Assembly (NCBI RefSeq): GCF_000264785.1
Contig: NZ_AFJI01000026.1
Coordinates: forward strand, 1-64,000
Direction of reading: 5' to 3'
Origin: Edwardsiella ictaluri ATCC 33202
GTDB taxonomy: Bacteria; Pseudomonadota; Gammaproteobacteria; Enterobacterales; Enterobacteriaceae
DNA length: 64,000 nt
A program made the translations under genes and the position numbers. This document shows, one piece after another, positions 57,466 through 64,000 of the stretch (within the stretch, counting starts at the first letter, position 1; each line of letters begins with the position of its first letter). The notes below the pieces were generated by a model. The model saw only the letters and a program-made list of their open reading frames with translations. It had not been told where the DNA came from and ran no database searches.

Positions 57466-59574
57466 TCACACCTGACGCGGATGTTCAGGTAATTTATCCC
57501 CGTGCGGCGGTGGCGTCATCGCCTGGTAGGGCACCTCATGCGCGCTGGGCTGTGGGTTACGCAGCGCGGACAGCGCCGTTTTCAGAGAGAACAGCCCCAG
57601 CACCACCACCACCACCATAAAGAACAGGGTCAGCCCGGCGTCCAGGCGGTTGTTAAAGACCAGCTGTGCCAGCTGCGACTGGGTGTACTGCGCCGGAATG
57701 GCGCCGCTGTCGATCATCGCCTGGAACTTGTTGGCGATGGCGAGGAAGCCGACCCGCGGATCGGCGCTGAAGGTTTTCTCCCAGCCGGCGCTCATGGTGC
57801 AGATCAGCAGCCAGGTGGTCGGCAGCAGAGCGACCCAGGCGTAGGCCTGGCGCTTCATGCGGAACAGCACCACGGCGCACAGCATCAGCGCCATGCCCGC
57901 CAGCATCTGATTGGCGATGCCGAATAGCGGCCACAGGGTATTGATCCCGCCGAGGGGGTCGACCACCCCCTGGTGGAGAAAGTAGCCCCAGGCCAGCACG
58001 CACAGCGCGGTCGCCAGCAGGTTGGCCGGCAGCGAGTCGGTCCTCTTCAGCGACGGCGAGATCACGCCCAGCAGATCTTGTAGCATAAAGCGCGCCGCCC
58101 GGGTGCCGGCATCGACGGCGGTCAGGATAAACAGCGCTTCGAACAGGATGGCGAAGTGATACCAGAAGGAGACATCCATCATCCCACCGAGGGCGCCGTG
58201 CAGGATATAGGCCATGCCGACCGCCAGTGTCGGCGCGCCGCCGGCGCGGGAGATAATGCTCTGTTCGCCCACCTCGCTGGCGATGGCATTCAGGGCATCC
58301 GGTGTGATATGGAAGCCCCAGCTGCTGACCACCTGGGCAGCGGAGGCCACCACGTCGGCGCTGCCGGCCGGTGCCAGGATTGCCAGCGGACTGTTCATGG
58401 CAAAGTAGACCCCCGGATCGATGACGCAGGCGGCAACCAGCGCCATGATGGCGACAAAGGACTCCATCAGCATGCCACCGTAGCCGATAAAACAGGCCTG
58501 ATTTTCATTGGCCAGCATTTTTGGGGTGGTTCCCGAGGCGATCAGGGCGTGGAAGCCGGAGACCGCCCCGCAGGCGATGGTGATAAACAGGAAGGGGAAC
58601 AGATCCCCGGCCCAGACCGGCCCGCTGCCGTCGATAAAGCGGGTCAGCGCAGGCATCTGCAGGGTCGGGCGCATGATCAGGATGCCGATGGCCAGCCCGA
58701 CGATGGTGCCGATCTTCAGAAAGGTGGAGAGGTAGTCGCGCGGCGCCAGCAGTAGCCATACCGGCAGCACCGAGGCGACAAAGCCGTAGCCGACCAGCAT
58801 CCAGGTCAGCTGAATCCCGCTAAAGTCAAAATAGGGGCCCCAGACCGGGCTTTCGGCGACCCATCCGCCGGAGATGATGGCAAAGATCAGGCAGACCAGG
58901 CCAAGGATCGACACTTCACCGATGCGTCCCGGCCGCAGGTAGCGGGTATAAATACCCATGAAGATCGCCAGCGGAATGGTGAAGGCGACGGTGTAGGTCC
59001 CCCACGGGCTGTGGGTCAGGGCCTTCACGACGATCATCGCCAGCACCGCCAGGATGATCACCATGATCATGAAGGTGGCGATCAGGGCGATCACCCCGGC
59101 GGTGTTGCCCATCTCGGTCTTCACCAGCTCTCCCAGCGAGCGGCCGTCGCGGCGGGTGGAGACGAACAGCACCATAAAGTCCTGCACCGCACCGGCCAGA
59201 ACCACCCCCGCCAGCAGCCACAGCATGCCCGGCAGATAGCCCATCTGGGCGGCGAGCACCGGGCCGACCAGCGGACCGGCGCCGGCGATCGCGGCAAAGT
59301 GGTGGCCAAACAGCACCTTCTTATCGGTCGGGACATAGTCCAGGCCATCGTTGTGGCGCACCGCCGGTGTCATGCGCGTGGCATCGACCCCCAGCACGCG
59401 TTTGGCGATATAGAGCCCGTAGTAGCGATAGGCGATCAGATAGACGCACACCGCCGCCACGACGATCCACAGCGCATTGATCTGCTCGCCGCGGTTCAGG
59501 GCGATGTAGCCGAGCGAGAAGGCGCCGAGGAGCGCCAGCGCGATCCAGAGGAGGTACTTACCAAGATTATCCAT
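57466..59574 (-). CDS. btsT: BtsT/CstA-family pyruvate/peptide transporter
   Basis: A 702-residue inner-membrane protein with about 18 hydrophobic segments. It has the family landmarks [28 protein letters not shown] near residue 87, [22 protein letters not shown] near residue 355, and a C-terminal hydrophobic end. E. coli BtsT (YjiY) is a high-affinity pyruvate/H+ symporter; the closely related CstA takes up peptides and pyruvate. Adjacent yjiX and yjiA favour BtsT. AAAAGGAA precedes the ATG at 59574. BtsT is induced by BtsSR when pyruvate is available; I did not find the receiver's binding site. Confidence 0.93.
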   Translation of the reverse strand: MDNLGKYLLWIALALLGAFSLGYIALNRGEQINALWIVVAAVCVYLIAYRYYGLYIAKRVLGVDATRMTPAVRHNDGLDYVPTDKKVLFGHHFAAIAGAGPLVGPVLAAQMGYLPGMLWLLAGVVLAGAVQDFMVLFVSTRRDGRSLGELVKTEMGNTAGVIALIATFMIMVIILAVLAMIVVKALTHSPWGTYTVAFTIPLAIFMGIYTRYLRPGRIGEVSILGLVCLIFAIISGGWVAESPVWGPYFDFSGIQLTWMLVGYGFVASVLPVWLLLAPRDYLSTFLKIGTIVGLAIGILIMRPTLQMPALTRFIDGSGPVWAGDLFPFLFITIACGAVSGFHALIASGTTPKMLANENQACFIGYGGMLMESFVAIMALVAACVIDPGVYFAMNSPLAILAPAGSADVVASAAQVVSSWGFHITPDALNAIASEVGEQSIISRAGGAPTLAVGMAYILHGALGGMMDVSFWYHFAILFEALFILTAVDAGTRAARFMLQDLLGVISPSLKRTDSLPANLLATALCVLAWGYFLHQGVVDPLGGINTLWPLFGIANQMLAGMALMLCAVVLFRMKRQAYAWVALLPTTWLLICTMSAGWEKTFSADPRVGFLAIANKFQAMIDSGAIPAQYTQSQLAQLVFNNRLDAGLTLFFMVVVVVLGLFSLKTALSALRNPQPSAHEVPYQAMTPPPHGDKLPEHPRQV

Positions 59575-59982
59575 AACATTCCTTTTGCTTTTATTTTTCA
59601 TGCACAGACAAATGGGTTTGCATATAAACAACAATGCCTATGAATAATAATGGAGCGCTCCGCCCGCGATGTTACATTTGGTAATGTTTTGTCGATCTTG
59701 CAGAAAGGATCACTGATTGCGCTTGTACAAGATGCAACGAGAGGCGTTATTGCGTGATAAACCCGCGGAAGAAGGCACAGAAAATAGAGGGCAATGGCGC
59801 GTCTCTCGTCGGATACGGCTATCGACCGCGCGCGTATTGGCGGCGAGAATTATCTGATTAATGGATATGCGATAGTAATCAATATGCCAATCGGCGCAGA
59901 AAAGCGCGGGGGAAAGAGGGGAGGACGAGGGGAAGGAATAAGCTGCGAAGGCCGAGGGATATCGGCCTCCGAAACGGTAAAC
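59575..59982. other. Intergenic region upstream of btsT
   Basis: No gene. The half near btsT is AT-rich and should hold its promoter. A small hairpin at about 59951-59970 (GGCCGA with TCGGCC) follows the stop of the DUF1508-like gene and may end its transcript. Confidence 0.5.
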
Positions 59983-60174
59983 TCAGGCGTGGCTCAGCTC
60001 CAGAGGGCTTTCATAGCCGTGCGCCTGGGCATCGCGGATACAGTCGGCGCGCTGGCGAAAGGTGGCGCCAGAGCAGCAGATAATATATCCGGTTGGCTCC
60101 ACTTGGCACCAGCGCCACTGGTCATTGGCGATGTTATAGAATTTCCAGTAGGTTTCGTTTTGTACTTGATTCAT
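59983..60174 (-). CDS. DUF1508 (YegP)-like small protein
   Basis: A 63-residue protein. It resembles a single DUF1508 repeat: NETYWKFYNIANDQWRWCQVEPTGYIICCSG followed by a cysteine-containing RADCIRDAQAHGY. YegP-type proteins consist of one or two such repeats and have no known function. The ATG lacks a strong Shine-Dalgarno. The assignment is by pattern and not by full alignment. Confidence 0.6.
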   Translation of the reverse strand: MNQVQNETYWKFYNIANDQWRWCQVEPTGYIICCSGATFRQRADCIRDAQAHGYESPLELSHA

Positions 60175-60672
60175 TTTTTATAACCCGAAGATCGGTGTGC
60201 GGCTGACCACAGAGGACAGGCGCGACGGTTAACAGCGTTGAGATAATCGCGGGCGGCATGAAAACGTGGATGACGCCGACGGTGGCCCCCCGAACAGGAA
60301 ACGCAGCGGTGTTTGCGCAATGAGAAGGGGGCGTAGGCGTGTAACGATTTTCACAGCCAGAAAGCGGCTTGAGCCTCCCTACGGTTCGCCGGGCGCGGTA
60401 TCCCGCGTCGGCGCTGACCATTTTACTCTGCGTGATGGCGATCAACAATGAGCCTTTGTTAACAGTTTATACAAAATCATCCACTGTCTGCAGGCCGCGG
60501 TGAAAAAAGTTGCGCCAGCGCGACGCGAATGAACAGAGTTTGCGCAAATGGCCGGCGGCATCCGGTGCTCGGTGCATGGCGCATCAGGGAACCCCTTGTA
60601 GGGATGTCTTCGTCGCGGGCAATGTTCTACCATAGTGATACCCTATTTTTGACCTCGTTAAATGGAAGTCCA
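60175..60672. other. Intergenic region before mltB
   Basis: 498 bases without a supported gene. GC-rich and structured in the middle. A TTTTTGACC -35-like element at about 60650 and GGAAGT before the mltB ATG define the start of that gene. Confidence 0.45.
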
Positions 60673-61761
60673 ATGCGTCAACTAATTGTGCTGCTCCCCC
60701 TGGTGGTAATGCTGAGCGCCTGTAGCAGCCATAAACCGAAAATCGCGGCACCGGAGACGGCGGAGCAGGCGCTGAGCCGTAGCCAGTCGGGGGGATTTAC
60801 GCTGGCGCCCGAGCACGCGCAGTATCAGCCGACCGGCGACTTTGTCCATAGCCCCGCCGCCGCCCAGTTTATCGATACGATGGTGCGTGAGCATGGATTC
60901 GAGCGCCGCCAGCTGGAGACGGTGCTGTCGCAGACCCAGCGCCTGGACTATGTGCTGCGCCTGATGGATCGGCAGGCGCCGACCAGCCGCCCGCCCGCCG
61001 GGCCAAACGGTGCCTGGCTGCGCTATCGCGACAAGTTTATTACGCCGGACAATATTCAGAACGGCGTGCAGTTTTATAACCAGTATCATGCCGAACTGCT
61101 GCGGGCGCAGCAGATCTATGGCGTGCCGCCGGAGATCATCGTCGGCATCATCGGGGTAGAGACCCGCTGGGGGCGGGTGATGGGCAAGACGCGCACTATT
61201 GATGCACTGGCCACGCTGGCCTTCGCCTATCCGCGTCGCGCCGACTACTTCCGCGGCGAGCTGCAAACCTACCTGCTGATGGCGCGTGAGGAGGGTAAGG
61301 ATCCGCTGACGCTGCGCGGCTCGTTCGCCGGTGCCATGGGCTACGGCCAGTTTATGCCCTCGGCGTTTCAGGCCTATGCGGTCGACTTCAACGGCGACGG
61401 CCACGTGAACCTGTGGGACCCGGTGGACGCCATCGGCAGCGTGGCCAGCTATTTTAAAGGGCACGGCTGGACGCCTGGCGCCGCGGTCGCGGTGCAGGCC
61501 AACGGTCAGGCGCCGGGGCTGGATAACGGCTTTAAGACCCGCTACTCGGTGAGCGAGCTGGCGCAGGCGGGGTTGTCACCCCGGAGCGCGCTGGAGGATG
61601 GGCATCAGGTCAGCCTGCTGCGCCTTGATGTCGGCAGCGGTTACCAGTACTGGTACGGTCTGTCCAACTTCTACACCATTACCCGCTATAACCACAGCAC
61701 CCACTACGCCATGGCCGTATGGCTGCTGGGCGAGTCGGTGGTCCGTTCCGCGGGACGCTGA
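60673..61761 (+). CDS. mltB: Membrane-bound lytic murein transglycosylase B
   Basis: Outer-membrane lipoprotein that cleaves peptidoglycan glycan strands with formation of 1,6-anhydromuramic ends. The 362-residue precursor has a lipobox LSAC with lipidated Cys17. Catalytic Glu163 is in GIIGVETRWG (Glu162 in E. coli). SFAGAMGYGQFMPSAF near residue 217 and the EF-hand-like DFNGDGHVNLWDPVDA near residue 238 complete the family. GGAAGT precedes the ATG at 60673. The frame is open further upstream but homology starts here. Confidence 0.97.
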   Translation: MRQLIVLLPLVVMLSACSSHKPKIAAPETAEQALSRSQSGGFTLAPEHAQYQPTGDFVHSPAAAQFIDTMVREHGFERRQLETVLSQTQRLDYVLRLMDRQAPTSRPPAGPNGAWLRYRDKFITPDNIQNGVQFYNQYHAELLRAQQIYGVPPEIIVGIIGVETRWGRVMGKTRTIDALATLAFAYPRRADYFRGELQTYLLMAREEGKDPLTLRGSFAGAMGYGQFMPSAFQAYAVDFNGDGHVNLWDPVDAIGSVASYFKGHGWTPGAAVAVQANGQAPGLDNGFKTRYSVSELAQAGLSPRSALEDGHQVSLLRLDVGSGYQYWYGLSNFYTITRYNHSTHYAMAVWLLGESVVRSAGR

Positions 61762-61921
61762 TCCCGCCGTGTCCCCGCGCGGCGTCAGGGCCTGCCGCGG
61801 GGACGTTCTCTACGCTGTCCCGTTTTCTCGCCGCCGCGCCGATGCCTCGACGCTTGCGCTTGTGTCGTCTTTGTTTTAGTATTTTCTTAATTAAGTGTTT
61901 GCTAAAATAAAGGTGAAGATG

Positions 61922-62230
61922 ATGGATGTCCCCCCCCCGCTACAACAGTTGCAGGTCAGCGCCGATCGGGCGTCAGCGCTGCTGAAGGCCATGGGCCATC
62001 CCCAGCGTCTGCTGATCCTGTGCATTCTGCTGGGGCAGCCGCGCGCCGGGGCCGGCGAACTGGCCCGCGCCGTCGGCCTAACGGCTTCGGCGACCTCCCA
62101 GCATCTGGCCAGGATGCGCGCCGAGGGGCTGATCGCCAGTGAGCGGGAGGGCACCCACGTACTCTATATGATCCAAAATCCGGCGATCGCCCAGATCATC
62201 GCCACGCTCAAAACCTACTATTGCCCATAA
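61922..62230 (+). CDS. ygaV: ArsR/SmtB-family regulator YgaV
   Basis: A 102-residue repressor that with YgaP responds to sulfide in E. coli. The winged helix-turn-helix contains AMGHPQRLLILCILLGQPRAGAGELARAVGLTASATSQHLARMRAEGLI, nearly identical to YgaV, and it ends ATLKTYYCP like the E. coli protein. AAGGTG six bases upstream supports the ATG at 61922; an ATG at 61919 is also in frame. An AT-rich TTAATTAA palindrome at 61887-61894 is a possible operator. It is in an operon with ygaP, 12 bases apart. Confidence 0.92.
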   Translation: MDVPPPLQQLQVSADRASALLKAMGHPQRLLILCILLGQPRAGAGELARAVGLTASATSQHLARMRAEGLIASEREGTHVLYMIQNPAIAQIIATLKTYYCP

Positions 62231-62242
62231 CGGGAGGCAGCT

Positions 62243-62773
62243 ATGCAGGTGAATACCCTTACACCGCGTCAGGCCAGCGAGATGCTGGCGCAGGGCGCCC
62301 GGCTGATCGATATCCGCGATGCGCAGGAGTATGCGCGTGAACACGTTGCCGGAGCGACGCTGGCGCCGCTCTCCGACTGGCAGAAGGGGATGCCGCTGAC
62401 GCCGTCGCCGTCGGGAGCGGTGATTTTTATGTGTCAGTCCGGAATGCGTTCGGACAGCAACGCGGCGCTGCTTGTCTCCCGCGTGGCGCCGGGCCGGGCC
62501 TATGTGATGCAGGGGGGGCTGGCGGCCTGGAAGCAGGCCGGTCTGTCGACGGTGGAGGATCGGCGTCAACCGTTACCGCTGATGCGTCAGGTGCAGATCG
62601 CCGCCGGCTCATTGGTGTTATTGGGGGTGATTCTGGGGTATGGCGTGTCGGCGGGCTTTTTCCTGCTCTCCGCTTTTGTCGGCGCCGGTCTGCTGTTTGC
62701 CGGGATCAGCGGCTTTTGCGGTATGGCGCGTCTCCTGATGAAGATGCCGTGGAACCGTCGCCTGATCCAGTGA
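62243..62773 (+). CDS. ygaP: Membrane-anchored rhodanese YgaP
   Basis: A 176-residue protein with an N-terminal rhodanese domain and two C-terminal membrane segments. The active-site loop is MCQSGMRSD with Cys64. The hydrophobic end (LGVILGYGVSAGFFLLSAFVGAG and GFCGMARLL) matches E. coli YgaP, including the conserved CGMARLL near the end. It transfers sulfur from thiosulfate to cyanide and is part of the sulfide response. GGGAGG precedes the ATG. Confidence 0.95.
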   Translation: MQVNTLTPRQASEMLAQGARLIDIRDAQEYAREHVAGATLAPLSDWQKGMPLTPSPSGAVIFMCQSGMRSDSNAALLVSRVAPGRAYVMQGGLAAWKQAGLSTVEDRRQPLPLMRQVQIAAGSLVLLGVILGYGVSAGFFLLSAFVGAGLLFAGISGFCGMARLLMKMPWNRRLIQ

Positions 62774-62920
62774 TACGTTCAGGCCGCCCAGAGAACCATG
62801 GGTAGCCTGAGCGCGATTAAGCCCCCTTGGTGGGTATCGGGAAAGGTGCTCTCGCCGCGGTGTACAGGCGGATCGGGCGATCGCGAACCTGCTGCAGAGG
62901 GTGTGCTGGGCGCGGATCTG

Positions 62921-63112
62921 ACTTTCCGGCTGCTGGGTCTGTGCCATCGGCAGGTGTTTATCGACGCCCAGCAAGCTCTTCTGTACCACCTCCTCACTCT
63001 GCTTACCGTAGGCCTTGCAGATGCTGGTTTTGATGGGCGCGATCGATTTCTCCTTCCCCATGGTGCCGGAGAGGGCAAAAACAGAGCTGTATTGAGGGTA
63101 TTGAGGACGATT
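62921..63112 (-). pseudogene. Remnant of a pyruvate:ferredoxin/flavodoxin oxidoreductase
   Basis: On the minus strand, the frame reads QYSSVFALSGTMGKEKSIA and continues with PIKTSICKAYGKQSEEVVQK. This looks like the PFOR/NifJ stretch of the type FF.LSG....AI..IK.SI.K.YGK.GEEVV......VD, including VDKHLP. Both sides lose homology: no catalytic domains or cysteine clusters are nearby. It is therefore a fragment of a much larger gene (intact enzymes are near 1,170 residues). The assignment rests on my reading of this motif. Confidence 0.5.
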
Positions 63113-63324
63113 GGCCTACCGGGCGCATTCCAGCTCCTCGCTGGAAATAAAAGAGCCTGATTGGAAAGAGAATAAGTAAGGGATGGTGCAGCCTGTAGTG
63201 GTTGCAGGCTGACGATACCGTTACCTCTTATTACCGCGCTTCTCTCCCGCACGTAGTGCGGCACTGGGCAGGCAGCGAAGCTGTTATTTACGGATTGGTA
63301 AAGGATGAAATGATTGAATAGTAG

Positions 63325-63540
63325 GTTATTGACTGTGTCGTACTGTCGGCGTTGCTGCTGGCCGACTGCGCATCCAGGGTGCCGGAGGAGGAGAAATACG
63401 GCAATTATTTTATCCCCGATGAAAATATCACCCGGAAAATGACGGCGTTGGGCCAGCCGATGTTGTACTGGTGGGCGCCCGGGATGGATATGAAGCAGTT
63501 TAGCAGCCTGATCTTATGCGTCGCGCCCGAAGACAACGGC
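63325..63540 (+). pseudogene. Remnant of a putative lipoprotein (DUF3313-like)
   Basis: The frame opens after a TAG at 63322 and reads VVLSALLLADCAS, a lipobox without a start codon, followed by RVPEEEKYGNYFIPDEN and QPMLYWWAPGMDMKQFSSLIL. This resembles the start of DUF3313 lipoproteins. After about 63540 the reading frame enters sequence that belongs, on the opposite strand, to an MFS transporter remnant. The gene lacks a valid start and most of its length. Confidence 0.38.
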
Positions 63541-63544
63541 GAAG

Positions 63545-63778
63545 AGCACCAGCGCGGAAAGGCGATGACGGTATCAGCCACGCCGCGTCTGGTCTCAAAG
63601 AAGCCGGACAGGCGCCCTTGCCAGGTATTATCCCCGTCAGGCTGACGGACTTGAGCAGCACCGGTCAGTTGAGCATGTCGCAGGTAACGCCGAACAGTGT
63701 CTGAACCAACAGGATCCCTCTGTAGCCCGGCATGGTGCTCAGGTACAGGCCGATCAGGCCGGTAGCGATCAGCGCCGC
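63545..63778 (-). pseudogene. Remnant of an MFS transporter with a nonsense codon and a frameshift
   Basis: On the minus strand, AALIATGLIGLYLSTMPGYR continues into GILLVQTLFGVTCDMLN, is then broken by TGA (63665-63667, where relatives are expected to have Trp), and continues in the same frame as PVLLKSVSLTG. A one-base shift near 63631-63636 then gives DNTWQGRLSGFFETRRGVADTVIAF. The pieces match consecutive parts of MFS permeases of the YihN type (QGR.FG..E.GRG). Upstream and downstream parts of the transporter are not recognised. Confidence 0.62.
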
Positions 63779-64000
63779 CAGCCCATGGCTTTTCAGATCT
63801 TCATGCGGCGTCAGGATAAAGGTGAGCCTGCTGTGCTGGTGATGCTGGCGCTGGGCCGGGATATCGGCGCGGATTTGGCTCTGTACCTGACTCAGGGGAC
63901 CTTCATCACGTGGGTAGACCCGCACCGAACTGGAGCCGTACTCCTCGGCGAGGGCGCCAGTTCGGTGCGTCTGTACAAACAATAGATACGGCGGGAGAGC
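63779..64000. other. Unassigned right end
   Basis: Open frames exist on both strands to the window edge, for example one on the minus strand that reads into the MFS remnant and one on the plus strand ending at 63985. I recognise no family in either. In view of the decay next to it, this is probably also degraded coding sequence, but the window ends here. Confidence 0.3.

Overview
The window reads as one stretch of a GC-rich (roughly 60%) enterobacterial chromosome. The tRNA-Lys, aroG, gpmA, galETKM, modE-acrZ-modABC, ybhA, bioA/bioBFCD and uvrB blocks keep Escherichia coli-like content and order. Later blocks (dusC, pbpG, ybiT, leuE, btsT-yjiX-yjiA, mltB, ygaVP) are also enterobacterial but come from scattered places on the E. 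coli map. The mix of an aga/kba locus, GC content and gene order suggests a member of the Edwardsiella/Hafniaceae side of Enterobacterales. This is an inference; nothing in the window proves the genus.

Layout. 1-4.1 kb: tRNA-Lys, aroG, gpmA with a large Fur-box palindrome, and a DASS-family anion transporter. 4.1-9.5 kb: the gal operon (galE-T-K-M, minus strand) with two GalR/GalS-type operators, then a CPBP membrane protease gene where E. coli has modF. 9.6-14.3 kb: molybdate control and uptake (modE, acrZ, a ydcF-like gene, modABC with a ModE operator). 14.4-17.0 kb: ybhA and ggt. 17.1-22.3 kb: the divergent biotin operon with two BirA-type operators. 22.3-30.6 kb: uvrB with DnaA and LexA sites, a VF530 protein, dusC, two transporters, pbpG and a broken yedI-like gene.

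31.3-47.1 kb is the accessory core: an N-acetylgalactosamine (Aga) phosphotransferase and catabolic locus (agaR, kbaZ, agaS, agaVWEF, agaA, kbaY). Woven into it are a GH105-type unsaturated uronyl hydrolase, an anaerobic sulfatase-maturing radical SAM enzyme, an exported Cys-type sulfatase, a DUF2264 protein, a DJ-1/PfpI protein and a KdgM-like outer-membrane porin. Read together, oligosaccharides enter through the porin, sulfate is removed in the periplasm, the PTS imports and phosphorylates, the hydrolase removes an unsaturated uronic acid, and AgaA/AgaS/KbaYZ feed the GalNAc part into glycolysis. This looks like a utilisation locus for sulfated, GalNAc-containing glycosaminoglycan fragments (chondroitin or dermatan sulfate-like). 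Repeated AgaR-like motifs occur upstream of agaR, upstream of the maturase gene and upstream of the porin gene, which suggests one regulon.

47.2-62.8 kb: yajD, a chemoreceptor with a sigma-28-type promoter, a LysR regulator, ybiT, ecotin, a SoxS/MarA-type regulator, leuE, two small orphan genes in AT-rich DNA, btsT-yjiX-yjiA, a DUF1508-like small protein, mltB and the ygaV-ygaP sulfide/rhodanese pair. 62.8-64.0 kb is a gene graveyard with remnants of a pyruvate:ferredoxin oxidoreductase, a possible lipoprotein and an MFS transporter carrying a nonsense codon and a frameshift. I see no insertion sequence, integrase, CRISPR array or rRNA gene.
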